Assembly (NCBI GenBank): GCA_963920525.1
Contig: OY986438.1
Location: forward strand, 81,802,877-81,866,876
Direction: 5' to 3'
DNA: 64,000 nucleotides
Origin: Dichetophora obliterata
Taxonomy: Eukaryota; Arthropoda; Insecta; Diptera; Sciomyzidae
The notes under the pieces were generated by a model. The model saw only the letters and a program-made list of their open reading frames with translations, did no database searches and had not been told where the DNA came from. The position numbers and the translations under genes are program-made. Shown here piece after piece: positions 10,621 through 21,356 of this stretch (positions are counted from its first letter, which is position 1; every line of letters starts with the position of its first letter).

Positions 10621-11593
10621 AATCGTGCACATTTCGCAGATTTTTTCGTTTATACTGATGCAGACAAAAACTAACTCTATCTTTTTTATCGTAACGCGAC
10701 AATTCTTGTTTTCTTATATCTTTGGAAAATACTTTGATCGCTTCCACCTTTTACATTAAATACATTACTACTAGAGTGCTATACAAAAACCAAAAAAATC
10801 AAAAAAGGTTAAATTTTTCTTTGCTTTTTTAATTTTTAACAACAAAAAGGCGTACAAACGTTACGTGCACGACCGTGGATATGCCCATATATTAAATACA
10901 TATGATTATTTAAAAAAACAAAATACAATTTGAATTTATATAATTTTTTACTTGTATATCTTATATTGTATATTCTTATAATGTTATAATTGAAATTCTA
11001 TTTTTGTTTCAGGGATTGCAATTTTCTACCAAAGATATGTGGCCGAAAAAAGGTTGGGAACCGCTGATCTAATTGATTTAGTTTTGCAGTGTTCATAGAA
11101 AAAATGTGAAAATACATAAAAAATTTTATTATTTTTAAAATCAAAAAACCACTGATCTCATTTTAACAATGAAATAATTTTACGTGTTCATCTAATAAAT
11201 AAATTAGTATTTAAATGTACATATGTAAATGTATCGCTCATTTTTTGCAGGATCCATGTTAGATTCAAAATTTGAAATTTTTCAGGAGACCGTTTTAAAC
11301 TTTTTAAATTACTCTAGCTTCCATAGAGACAGCGCGACAAAAGTGTTCGCAAAATCGTTTATTGAACGCAAATAAGATAATCTTGAAGCATAAACAGAAA
11401 TTCTTTTAGCGATTCTTTCTGTGTGCTTATTTTAAAAAATGCCCTTTTTTGAGTTGTGACAGTTTTGCATGCATTGAGCGCGATTTGTCAAAACAAAATT
11501 TTGAATACAAAAAAGGACGGCACTATTTCTTAAAAGCGGCACTATTTTTTTCTCAATTTCGGCACAATTTCAAAAGGTCCAATTTCATCCCTG

Positions 11594-11601
11594 GTTTGAG
11601 T
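11594..11601. repeat. hAT target-site duplication, right (GTTTGAGT)
   Basis: Right copy of the 8-bp duplication flanking the hAT element. Confidence 0.85.
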
Positions 11602-12309
11602 ATGTATTAATGTGTGCTTTAAAGAGCACACTGAAGACAACTCAGTAGTAAATGGACACATGACGTAACCTAAATACAATGTAGCTGCGAGGCCTCCAAC
11701 ACCTGTTCACAATTCTGAATTACATTTGTTCGGGCATGGCCTCTTAACCACTGATGACTTTTACCTTACACAGTAAACCGCTTTTTGCAGAAATCTTATT
11801 AGACTTTAGGTGATTTTTTTGTGCTCTGATTTATATTGCAAATTAAATAAATGTGTAGTGGACGAACCGTCAAAAGCAAACATACCGACAGACATATAAT
11901 GTGAAATACAGGTAAACAGACGGACATGTAAAAATGCACACGAATAGTTAAAAAAACAAATATTTTTAAGCTGGAACAAAAACTGACAGTAAGGTGAAGT
12001 GAAAATTACTTATTTTTGCACATTTTATTTTGCCCGGCCACAGTAAAGTTGAGAATGAATGTAAAACTTATTATAAAGTGTGTGCGCATTAGTTAATAGG
12101 CATTGCTAAGAAAGTACTGCTAGATGTGGTGTCTGGAAATTCATAAGTAAAATCTTTAAACAAAAGTTATTGGAACAATTTATAGCCCAAAACTGCATAT
12201 TTTAAAACATAATTTAAGAAATCTATAAATCTTTTAAAAACTTTTTATTCGTGTTAAGTAAAATAAAATAAAAATTTCCTGAGGGAAAATATTATCGGGA
12301 TAAAGTATA
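11602..12309. other. Non-coding stretch with a dispersed repeat piece
   Basis: About 11628-11715 shares an ordered string of words (AGTAGTAAATGGACACATGA, ACAATGTAGCTGCGAGGCCT, CCAACACCTGT) with 60105-60195, so it is a dispersed repeat of unknown class. The rest has no gene or clear element. Confidence 0.45.
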
Positions 12310-12873
12310 TCTATATCTTCACTAAAAAGAGAATCACGACATTTTAAGCCATACAAGCTCAGTAACCGCTGAACCGATAACTTTTTGATAATTTTTTACA
12401 TTAATTCTTTGATTACAATTTCATATTTTTTCGTTTATTCAATTGCAATGATAATTTCCACTGTCATAGCTAAGTTTTTCGAAAAGTCTATTCTTTAATT
12501 ATTACGAATATTTCTATGAAATTCACGTATTTTATATGATGCTTACATTCAACAGCAGCACTACACAACAGCAAACAAAGGTTTCCTCTCTTTGTCGCGA
12601 GAGCTTCTCTCAATATTTCGTTGTCTTAGTCTATCTATCTATACTAGGGGTATTCACGATTCAATGCACTTGCCAGTGCAGTTGAGGACTTGTGCAGTTA
12701 ACTGTCAAAATTTTTCAATGCACACAAGTTCACAACTGCTCAAGTTTAAGGCAATAGTAGAAAAGTACTAGTGCAGAATACACGTATTTTTGTTTTTGTA
12801 AAGTGCACAAGTCCTCAACTGCACAGTGCACTTAACCGTGAATACCCCTACTATCTATTAAAGCGTTGTGACC
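12310..12873 (+). mobile_element. Old Helitron fragment, both 5' modules
   Basis: A diverged copy of the first module of the composite Helitron (AAGCTCAGTAACCGCTGAAC; AACAGCAAACAAAGG; CTCTCTTTGTCGCGAGAG) that passes into the start of the second module (TCTATTAAAGCGTTGTGACC). The junction between modules is split by a 202-bp MITE. The 3' end is absent. Confidence 0.55.
12647..12848. mobile_element. MITE with GGGGTATTCACG inverted ends
   Basis: A 202-bp element with inverted ends GGGGTATTCACG...CGTGAATACCCC. Sub-terminal inverted similarity continues inward (GTGCAGTTGAGGACTTGTGC on one side, its complement on the other). TACTA flanks both ends (12642-12646, 12849-12853), a 5-bp duplication or a TA duplication with chance extension. 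A related left end is at 50706. Confidence 0.7.
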
Positions 12874-13333
12874 AGTATTGCCAGAATGACGTTTAATACG
12901 TCTTTTTGACATATTTCGAACCTAAATGAAGTTTGAAGTATTTAAAGGCTAAAATAAAGTATTTTGCACACGAAAATGTGTTTCTTATACAAAAACACCT
13001 TAAAACACAACATTGTGAAAACACCTTTAAAGTTGCACACATATTTTCATGTTCTGCAACACTGTTTGCACATATTGACATTGCAAACGTTTCTTTGTAT
13101 AGTGCTTTTTTTTCTTCAATAAAATTTTGGTGCTAAAAATTAAAATAGATAAAAAATTAAAAACCTTATGCTTATCTTAATCATTCGGACTTTTATTCAT
13201 TTAAATCGGTTGCAAGTTAATTGATTTATTGGCTTCTTGGAGTCTTAACATTTTTGAAATCTCATACAAATATAAAAATGTAATTTCTTGTGGGCTAAAG
13301 TAAAAAATTAGTGACCAAATTTTTGTATGAGTT
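12874..13333. other. Non-coding stretch
   Basis: Two overlapping opposite frames of 62-67 codons (12893-13136) are mirror chance frames. No gene or element boundary is visible before the solo LTR. Confidence 0.45.
13328..13333. repeat. Solo-LTR target duplication, left (TGAGTT)
   Basis: TGAGTT precedes the LTR terminus TGTAACG; the same six bases follow the other terminus at 16175-16180. Confidence 0.65.
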
Positions 13334-13457
13334 TGTAACGACCTAAAAACTCCGGCCGAGGATGCGCTCGCCGGATGCCAAGGTTCGTTGCAAGAATTTA
13401 TAATTTCTCTTTTCGGACTTCAAATCAAACTCACACGGTCTCCGAATGAAATTATCC

Positions 13458-13463
13458 TTTATT
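13458..13463 (-). terminator. Putative LTR polyadenylation signal
   Basis: AATAAA on the minus strand within TTTGTAAATAAAGGATAA, about 125 bp before the LTR end. It is consistent with transcript 3'-end formation in the R region. Confidence 0.35.
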
Positions 13464-13856
13464 TACAAAAGAGAAATACACTTAAATCTAATGACAATGC
13501 TTAACCTAAAACTAATTATGTTTGTATTTTAATAAATGTTAATTTAACATTTGCACTGAAAATACTATTTAGTATACTTTAAATGATTGTATTTTTTATT
13601 ACAATAGTTGCCCTATTTCCGCGGGTATTCAGGCTGGGAGTTTATGGCAAAACATAGACGCTTGTGATTTACATTTAGATGTTCTACTTTAAATTATTTA
13701 ATGTGAGAGTAAATGTGTTCGCCCAGGTCAAATCGTCTGCCCCCCTAGTTACCAGCTGAGCTACACCTAGGTCACTTAATGAATGTGCTAACCTGAATAA
13801 TTATAAAAGGCTTAAATGCAGAGTCCAGTTTTATGAAGGAGGTGATGGACAGACTT

Positions 13857-14280
13857 CGAGTGTCGTCATGCCGCCTTTAGCTCGATTTCTGTTCAAGGTA
13901 GGAATTGGAAATCTAAGGTAGTGAGCGAGACCCGAGTGTCGTCATGCCACCTTTAGCTCGGATCCTACTCAAAGATGGATGGAAAATGCTAATGTGAATG
14001 AGCGAAGCTCGAGTGTCATCATGCCGCCTTTAGCTCGGCTTCTGCCCCAGGTATGGGTAGGAAAGTCTACTATGAGCGAATGAAGTTCGAGTGTCGTTAT
14101 GCCGCCTTTAGCTCGACTTCTGCTCAAGATATGGAGAGGGAGACCTACCTAGTCTGTATGAGAAGTACTAAACTTAAGTATTGACAATGTTAACTGACAC
14201 TACTAACACCAGCTGTTTTTCGTTGTGCACATGAATGGGCGAGGTGCGAGTGTCGTCATGCCGCCTTTAGCTCGACCTCT
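13857..14280. repeat. Tandem array, about 77-bp unit, in solo LTR
   Basis: The core CGAGTGTCGTCATGCCGCC-TTTAGCTCG recurs at 13857, 13933, 14010, 14088 and 14247, spacings 76, 77, 78 and 159 (two units, one eroded). Each core is an imperfect palindrome with CGAG at one end and CTCG at the other, so the RNA could form a row of hairpins. Confidence 0.8.
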
Positions 14281-14740
14281 GCTCAGAAATGTGGTTAGCA
14301 ACGATGACACAACTTAACCTGATTCTCTTCAAAATTCCCCTGTCGCCCTCGACTCTTGCAATAAACTCCTCTATATTAAAACTATGAACGACCTTTGCGT
14401 GGTTGACTAGGGTTGAAACACACTTTAATCCCGAATGTTAAATTGTATTACTATGAATGTAATTAGATAATTGTTACTTCACTTTATGTTGATCATAGAT
14501 AAAAATGTTTTAATTAACTATTTGTTACCGCGTTACCTTCAGAAACTCCCGGCGTCAATACTCTATTATTAACAAATAACTCTTGTGGGCAACTACTTTC
14601 CACAATCCTATACAATTCTTTTATGTAATTTGCCTAGTTAATAAGGTCTTTATTAAAAGAATAACTTAAAATACTCTACAATACATGAAGTTTATGATAC
14701 TTTACGGATCCATTAGTATTTGCCTTGGTCATCGTTTCCC

Positions 14741-15250
14741 TTCTTCTGCCCGTCTCTAGCTACAGTTGCTGATCTTTGGTATGAACGCTGCTGTGATTCT
14801 ACCGTTGCTGCTCAGTCGCAGTCGCCGCTCAGTCCGCTATCGCTGTTCAGTCTTAAACGCTGCTTGGATACAGTCGCTGCTTCATTTGCAGTCGCTGCTC
14901 GACCGTTATTGTTGCTCAGTCGAAGTCACTGCTCGGTCGCTGTCGCTGCTCAGTCTCTACGCGATTGCTTCTCGCTGCACTTCCACGGACGCTGGTTCCT
15001 TCTTCTGCCCGTCTCTAGCTACAGTTGGATCTTTGGTGTGAACGCTGCTGCGATTCTACCGTTGCTGCCCAGTCGCAGTCGCCGTCAGTCCGCTATCGCT
15101 GTTCAGTCGTAAACGCTGCTTGGATACAGTCGCTGCTTCGGTCGCAGTCGCTGATCGGCCGTTATTGCTGCTCAGTCGAAGTCACTGCTCGGTCGCTGTC
15201 GCTGCACAGTCACTATGCGGTTGCTTCTCGCTGCACGTTCGCTGACGCTG
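14741..15250. repeat. Tandem array, 259-bp unit, in solo LTR
   Basis: TTCTTCTGCCCGTCTCTAGC starts units at 14741 and 15000. Each unit is itself built from a short GTCGCNGCTCAGTCG-type motif repeated many times. GC content is clearly above the surroundings. Confidence 0.85.
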
Positions 15251-15398
15251 GTCGTTTGTTGTTGACTTCGTCGTTTATGCTGTAGTTGGTGCGGGCAGCG
15301 TCTTCACTGCCACCAACTGGAGACTCGCGGAACACTAATTTCTTTGACTATTCACCGTGGCACTTTCAATCAAAACTCCCGGATTTCCTCTGAGTTTT

Positions 15399-15408
15399 GC
15401 CTTTTATA
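15399..15408 (-). promoter_or_regulatory. TATA box of the solo LTR
   Basis: TATAAAAGGC on the minus strand, followed by ACTCAGAGG and CCGGGAGTTTTGATT. It is a strong TATA match in an otherwise GC-moderate stretch and sets the LTR orientation. Confidence 0.5.
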
Positions 15409-16174
15409 CTCCAGTCAGTTGAGTGGTTGGCTTGTGTCTTTCTTCGGCGCGTGTTTCTCTCTCGCCTTGGAATCTTCTCGAATAACCTCACGTCATATTG
15501 CCGTTGTTGACCGGCTGCTTGTCTTTATCATCATCGCCCGTTAATCATGTTGTACATGAAAAAATATAAAGAGAAAACATATTAATAAAGGCAGGTCATC
15601 CCGGTAGGAAAATATGCATGACCATGTTACTTCGAGTAATCCCTTGTGTAAGTACTAGCTACCACTTCCCTAGAACTGAACCTGTGGAGTATATGTTGGG
15701 CGTTTAAATCTTAACACGGAAAGTGATTTATAGAATCACGTTCCGTCCTAGGTTTTCAACTATATAGTTGAACTTAACGTAACGAATGATGTATCTTATA
15801 ATGCATTACCTACGTTTACTTACGTCTGATTATTCATCTTTATTTATCAGCGAAGTGAAAAAGGCCACAAGGTACACATTCGTATTTGGTATTCAATTAC
15901 CTTATTTATTCATTAATAAACTTAAAATTAAAAAAAAAGAAGATATAAAATATATTTTTTATGCCTCCTTTAAGGGCATACCTTTTAGTATACTTATACT
16001 AACAAATAATCTCATTCTTTAAATTAAATCTATTTCTAAATTATTTCTATTTTAGGAGCAGGTTGCAGCACGGCTGCCACCCTGCTCGCTTGTGTGATGC
16101 AGTTTTCCTGCTGGGAGTTTTCTTCTTTAAACTCTCCTGGTGCTCGACCCAGTCGAAATCTGAAAGACATTACA

Positions 16175-16180
16175 TGAGTT
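16175..16180. repeat. Solo-LTR target duplication, right (TGAGTT)
   Basis: Right copy of TGAGTT next to the LTR end TTACA. Confidence 0.65.
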
Positions 16181-16967
16181 AGGAAAACATGTGGGGATAA
16201 AATTAAGTAGAAATTTTATTCCTTACAAGTTTTATAATAGTTTAGATGCTTCAAATTTGGCATTTACTTCAATTTTCAACAAATTTAAATGCATAATAGT
16301 ATAAGCTTTTTATGTATTGAACTTTGCTAAACAAATAGACCGAGTAGTTCTTACAAAAGGTCTAGCTTAAAGTCATCATAAGTTGCAACTAAAAAAATAG
16401 ATCATCATAGCGTATGAGTTATTTTAATTGCTTTAAAGAGTTGAAAGCGGGCCAGAATTATGTGGCTTGTAAAAGTTTTTAATGCAATTTCAAACGATTT
16501 TTTCATGTTATATTTGTTAAGCAAAGTTGTTGGTTATAATAAAAGGAACAATTTTGATGGAGATCGATGAAATTATCAAATTCAGGGAAAAAAGTGTACA
16601 AAGAAGCGCACAGTGTAATTATTCATTATAAATAAAAACGGTCATATCTTTGAAAATTACACTAAATCAAGAATGAAATTTTTTCTCATATAGTAGAACT
16701 ATGTATTTTCTCTGTATGTACTCTGCATTTTAAAAATCGAAAATCGGTGATGACATATTTTCAGAATTAATTTTTAAAATGTTCACTGTTCCTATTTATT
16801 ATGATATTTCGGTGACTTTGAACTTTGTCTTTTATGTATACTAGTATAACTAGTATATATACTAGTATAAAAGCTAGTGATATGGCAGGGCCTCCGCACA
16901 CTTCATTTTTGGAGCCTTTTGCCGAAAACACTTTTTCTCTTTTTAAAGCTTGATTTTTTTATACACT
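16181..16967. other. Non-coding stretch with a short palindromic repeat
   Basis: No gene seen. Near 16837-16879 the word ACTAGTATA is repeated about four times, producing a self-complementary AT-rich cluster. Confidence 0.5.
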
Positions 16968-17760
16968 TTCAGCCTTATTCATAATCTCATTTTAGAGGCT
17001 GCGTAACTTTAAACCAGCTTTAAACAACACATCGTTATTCATAAATGTTTTTCCGGATAGATTAAGATCTGCGTAACTTAAATGCCGAAATTTGCGTTTA
17101 AAGGCTGCGTAAACTTAACCTACAATTTTTTATCGTCTTTTCGAATAAGGTTGATTTATATGTTATTCAAGCTCCATTATCGACCTTTGTATACTTTTTT
17201 CAGTAACCGATTTGCAAATGTACAAGAATTCTTCATTTTTGTAAAAGAGTTTCGATTGTTTAGACTTAAACCTTACAAGATTATGCAATGAATTAAAATA
17301 TGTTTATGAATAACAATTTCAGCAAGGTTGCGTAGAGGATGCGTAAAGCCTTGAACAGTGCGTAACTAAACAAGCGAACAAGTTGAACGTTTGCTTATGA
17401 AAATCTATTGCATAACCATTTTTTTATTCATTGCTTAATTTTGTAAGGCTTGTGTCTAAACAATCGAAACTCTTTTACAAAAATGAAGAATTCTTGTTCA
17501 TTTGCAAATCTGATACTGAAAAAATTCTGAAAGGGTCGCTTATGGAGCATGTATATAATATAAATATCATATACATCAACCTTAATCGAAAAGACGACAA
17601 AAAAGTTAAGATTACATTTACGCAGAATTTAAACGCAAATGTCGGCGTTTAAGTTACGCACATCTAACACAAGCCAAAAAACATTTATAATAATGATTTG
17701 TTGTTTAAAGCTGATTTAAAGTTACGCAGCCTTTAAAATGAGATTATGCATAAGGCTGAA
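16968..17760. mobile_element. Foldback element, long inverted arms
   Basis: Ends TTCAGCCTTATTCATAATCT and its inverse at 17760. Similarity between arms continues for roughly 330 bp each (16968-17300 and 17430-17760), leaving a short centre. A word GCTGCGTAACTTTAAA recurs as sub-terminal direct repeats within each arm. Two 69-73-codon frames, one per arm, are mirror products and not genes. No clear target duplication was found. This is a foldback or long-TIR MITE of unknown superfamily. Confidence 0.7.
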
Positions 17761-17973
17761 GATTTTACTTTACTCCTACACAAATTAAGGAACATATGAC
17801 TATGTTTACATTTTTCTAAGTTCACAAACAATTCTTAACTAGTTTTAAGACTAAGTACTGTTATGTATAGTATATAAGGAAGAACAATTTCAAAACAAAA
17901 TTAAATAATTCTCAAGCTTCCAAAAGCTGCCGACTTTTTCATTAAACAGCCTGAGTGCACTTTTTAGTCCTTT

Positions 17974-20776
17974 TCTATACTATTATATAAAAGGAGACTC
18001 ACGAATTTGATCCAGAATAAGCTCGGTAACCGCTGAACCGATTTTGATAATTCTTTTTTTATTCGATCCCTATGATAATATAGATTGTTATAGCTTACCA
18101 AGGTTTTCGAAAAATGTATTCTTTAATTATATACTATTATATAAAAGGAGACTCACGAATTTGATCCAGAATAAGCTCGGTAACCGCTGAACCGATTTTG
18201 ATAATTCTTTTTTATTCGATCCCTATGATAATATAGATTGTTATAGCTTACTAAGGTTTTCGAAAAATGTATTCTTTAATTATTGCAAAATCACGCATTT
18301 TATTTGATGCCTACATTCAACCAGCAGCACAATATAACAGCAAACAAAGCTTTTCTCTCTTTGTCTAGAGAGCTTCTCTTAATATAACACGACAGCCATG
18401 TTGTGTAGTTAAGCTGAATTCACTGATAACCTTCAGCATGTTTTTGTGGGATTTAAAATAATGTTAATAAAGTTGAGAGCGTGCAGAGATTTTTCTCTCT
18501 GAGCGAAAACTTCATAAGAAGAAACTTTCAAAACATTCTGAAGGTGATCAGTGAATCCAGCTTTACTTTCAGGGAGATTCTTGCTTTCATACAGTGTTAA
18601 TTAATTTTCTTTGTTAATGTTTTGAGGCGAGTTGCCAGAATTTAGTTATCAGCATTAATTATATTTGCAGCCTTGCCAGCCAGCTTTTCCCCACTTGAGA
18701 TTGTGTTAGTCTATCTATACGAATATATAAAAGCGTTGTGACACTGTACGGATGTTTGACAATCACGTAAGAACCACTGAACAGATTTACACGATATAGG
18801 TACCAAACGATTTGTTATTCCAACTTTATCGTAATATGCTATGTTAGATTTGCCATGTCTACTTTCCATGCCCACTTTTTGCAAAAAATGCTATATTTCA
18901 GACGATTTTGGTCGTATGAGACTAGAATTTGGTAATGTATGTTGTATGGTTACTTTCGCTAACTTTACTAAAAATGGGCATGACCCACTTTAGTTAAGTC
19001 CACTTTTCGGGGGATAAACTTGGAGTAAAGCAAAGCGCACTAGATTTAAGCTCAATTGAGCTGAAATTCCGGTATTCTATTGTTTCGAGTATGAGATGGT
19101 TTAAGTGAAAAAATTTTGCCACTTCCCCATTACCGCCCAGAATTAATGAAAAATGTTATACTTTGAACGGTTTCGGTTGTATTAGACTAAAATTTGTTAA
19201 TTTAGTTCATACGGCTACTTTCGGCAACTGTACTAAACATGGCGAATATATAAATTTTTTTTTTCGAATAGCATGAAAATTCGTATATAGCAGTAAGGTG
19301 GTCTGCGTCAGGGCAACGTCTGCAGGGCAATACTATACTTTAATAAGTATAAATGAATGAGTATATATCAGAAAATTCTGATCCTCAGCATTGATGTTTC
19401 AAACGGAAACGTCTAGCATGTGTTTTGTTCGAAGGTCAATTTACACCTTTACACATTCACAAAACGATCATAAAAAATTTATTGAATTGGGTCAGGACAA
19501 ATGATACAATAACGTTATCTATGAATATATAGATAAGGAAATAGATTAAAACATAGATTTATGTATATAACTTTGGAATAGTTTGAAATATTTGAAATAT
19601 TTTTCACAGAATTATTTTTTAAGCTATATTTGAATATGTTTTTCACATGAATTAGTTTTTAAGCTGTAACACATTGCTAAAAATATAACAACATTTTAAG
19701 CAAATTAGTTTTCATCAAAAAATCATAGGAGGGGGCGGGGGTAGGTGGCCCATGATTTTTAATGATAGAAACTGTTTGTGTCAAAAAAGAAAATTTTTTG
19801 CCGGTAAATTATGTTATATGAAAGAAAAAGGAAAATGAAAATTAAAAAAAAAAAATTAAAATTAAAAAAATATGTACAACAAAAGCAACTCTCGGCCTAT
19901 TGTTTAGTACAAGTTGGATATTTTAGAGGTTTTTTGAAACAATATAAAACATTGCATTGGTGAGGAAACGGTAAACCTTTTCTCATTTTCCCAATTTACT
20001 TAATTGAACTTTCAAACAAAGAAAATTGGATGAAAATCGATTTGTAAGTTGCGGAAATGTTTGCTTGCTAAGCCAAAAATGAAATTTCAAACGTTTTTTC
20101 TCATCCTGAGGCTTATGAGTTATGCTGGGAAAATCTATAGTTTTATAATAATAGGTTTTTTTAAAATATACCTAATATCCCTACAAAATATTTCCGAAAA
20201 GAAAAGAAAATTACCGTTAATTTTATTAATCAACGACTTGATTCCATACAAAAATGCATTGTTATGCATTGAGAAAGTCTATAGTTTTTGAGATATCGCC
20301 AAAAGTTTGATGTCATTATATCGGTTTTTTTTATATTTAAGAAGAATTGTTGTTTGGCCGAAGTCCAATAACAACAATTAATAACTGAAGAAGGCCGCTT
20401 AACTACAACAATTTAAGAAGAATATATTTATTTTCAGAATATATGTAAAAAATTACATTTTTGATTATAAATTTTAAAAATTTTTTACCCAATTTTTTTT
20501 ATAACGCTGTTATGCAGGACTTTTTCAAAAGTAAACAAAAAGAAAGCCAGGTTAATTTATGTCATCATAACAATTACTGTTAAAATAAGTTATTCAATTT
20601 AAATAAAGTAATTTCTTAATATATATACCATTTTTTCATTATTAAACAAAACGAACACAATAATTTTTATATTTTGAATTTGTTTTAATACAACTAAATA
20701 CTTTCATTTTAAGATTTAAAATGTTTACATGGTATTTAATATTTTTATTGCAGGCGAAGCAGCGGGTATTTGCTAG
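17974..20776 (+). mobile_element. Composite Helitron H1
   Basis: Starts TCTATACTATTATATAAAAG and ends GCGGGTATTTGCTAG, the TC...CTAG form of Helitrons. It has two modules: module 1 (17974 to about 18715, CCAGAATAAGCTCGGTAACC) and module 2, beginning with a second Helitron-like 5' end TCTATACGAATATATAAAAG (near 18711) and running to the CTAG end. No Rep/helicase frame is visible, so it is non-autonomous. The first about 145 bp are duplicated in tandem (second copy from about 18130). H1 keeps about 300 bp (19290-19620) that are missing from H2 and H3. Insertion pattern: no duplication, as expected. Confidence 0.7.
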
Positions 20777-21356
20777 TCATTAAATAATCGCGAATCCTAA
20801 CATGGCGATGGCATGTCGCGAACTTACTATATGGCAACCCAAAAATTTGTATACCACAATACAAAACGCTCTGTAATACGTAATTCTACGTCAAAAAATA
20901 ATGATTTAAACGTATTCAGTAACGATGATTTTCGATATTGTTAGTAAGCAAAAACTTTAATTTTCTATGAACGTGGCACTCACAATGACTGATAAGGACA
21001 ACGATTATTACCATTAAATTTTTGGGAATTCCAGTACAGGTCCTATGAAAATCTAACTAACCGAGTTATAAACAAAATCCATTTTTTTCGATGTCCGCTT
21101 CACTCATCATTCAATTCGAACGAAGAGTACAAAGTATAAGTAACTAAATAAGTTAAATTTATTGCTGTTTTGTTTTGTCTCGTATGAAATACTTTTATAT
21201 AAAATACATGGTTCTGTACTACTATGCATAAGTTAATGTTTATAAAAATATGGATTTATTTTTTTTTTATGTTTTTTCGAAAACATATGAAATTTACGTT
21301 TTTTGACGTATTTTGAATTGACCAATGACTTTTTTACTCACAAAAATATAGCAACA
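20777..21356. other. Non-coding stretch
   Basis: No gene or bounded element. A word TACGTAATTCTACGTCAAA here resembles GACGTAATTCTACTTCAAA at 48940, so a dispersed repeat may be present. Confidence 0.4.

Larger units (their letters stand above)
8911..11593. mobile_element. hAT-superfamily element, non-autonomous or decayed
   Basis: The ends are CAGGGATGGAAATGG at 8911 and, inverted, CAGGGATGAAATTGG at 11593, followed on both sides by related GGCAC/TGTGCCG motifs. An 8-bp perfect duplication (GTTTGAGT) flanks it, which is the hallmark of hAT transposition. At 2,683 bp it is long enough to have encoded a transposase, but I find no conserved transposase motif and the frames are broken, so it is dead or an internal-deletion derivative. 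It contains a 158-bp tandem duplication and a SINE, both later events or parts of the element. Confidence 0.75.
13334..16174 (-). mobile_element. 2.84-kb solo LTR of a gypsy-like element
   Basis: The ends are TGTAA...TTACA, a 5-bp perfect inverted pair, flanked by TGAGTT on both sides. That is the signature of a solo LTR left by recombination between two LTRs. Minus orientation is chosen because a TATAAAAGG promoter box lies at 15408-15399 on the minus strand, with an AATAAA signal far downstream at 13463-13458. The implied R region is therefore close to 2 kb, much longer than usual, and contains two different tandem arrays. Large LTRs are known in some gypsy lineages such as Ulysses-type elements, but I cannot assign the family. 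Frames at 14720-15285 (Ser/Arg/Leu-rich) are products of the array. Confidence 0.65.

Noticed and set aside
13739..13790. tRNA-like TAGCTCAGCTGGTAAC on the minus strand inside the solo LTR
   Set aside because: No B box and no acceptor stem; probably chance or a remnant.
13857..14280. Regularly spaced repeats resembling a CRISPR array
   Set aside because: Spacing is a true tandem repeat with similar spacers, in a eukaryotic LTR; not CRISPR.
14720..15285. Frames of 86-130 codons rich in Ser, Arg and Leu
   Set aside because: They are translations of the 259-bp tandem array in the solo LTR, present in several frames at once, with no protein family features.
15716..15716. Alternative right end of the solo LTR at TTAACA
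   Set aside because: No matching flank duplication. The end at 16174 gives TGTAA/TTACA inverted ends and a 6-bp duplication.
17082..17652. Two frames of 69 and 73 codons
   Set aside because: They lie in the mirrored arms of the foldback element and are reverse-complement by-products.
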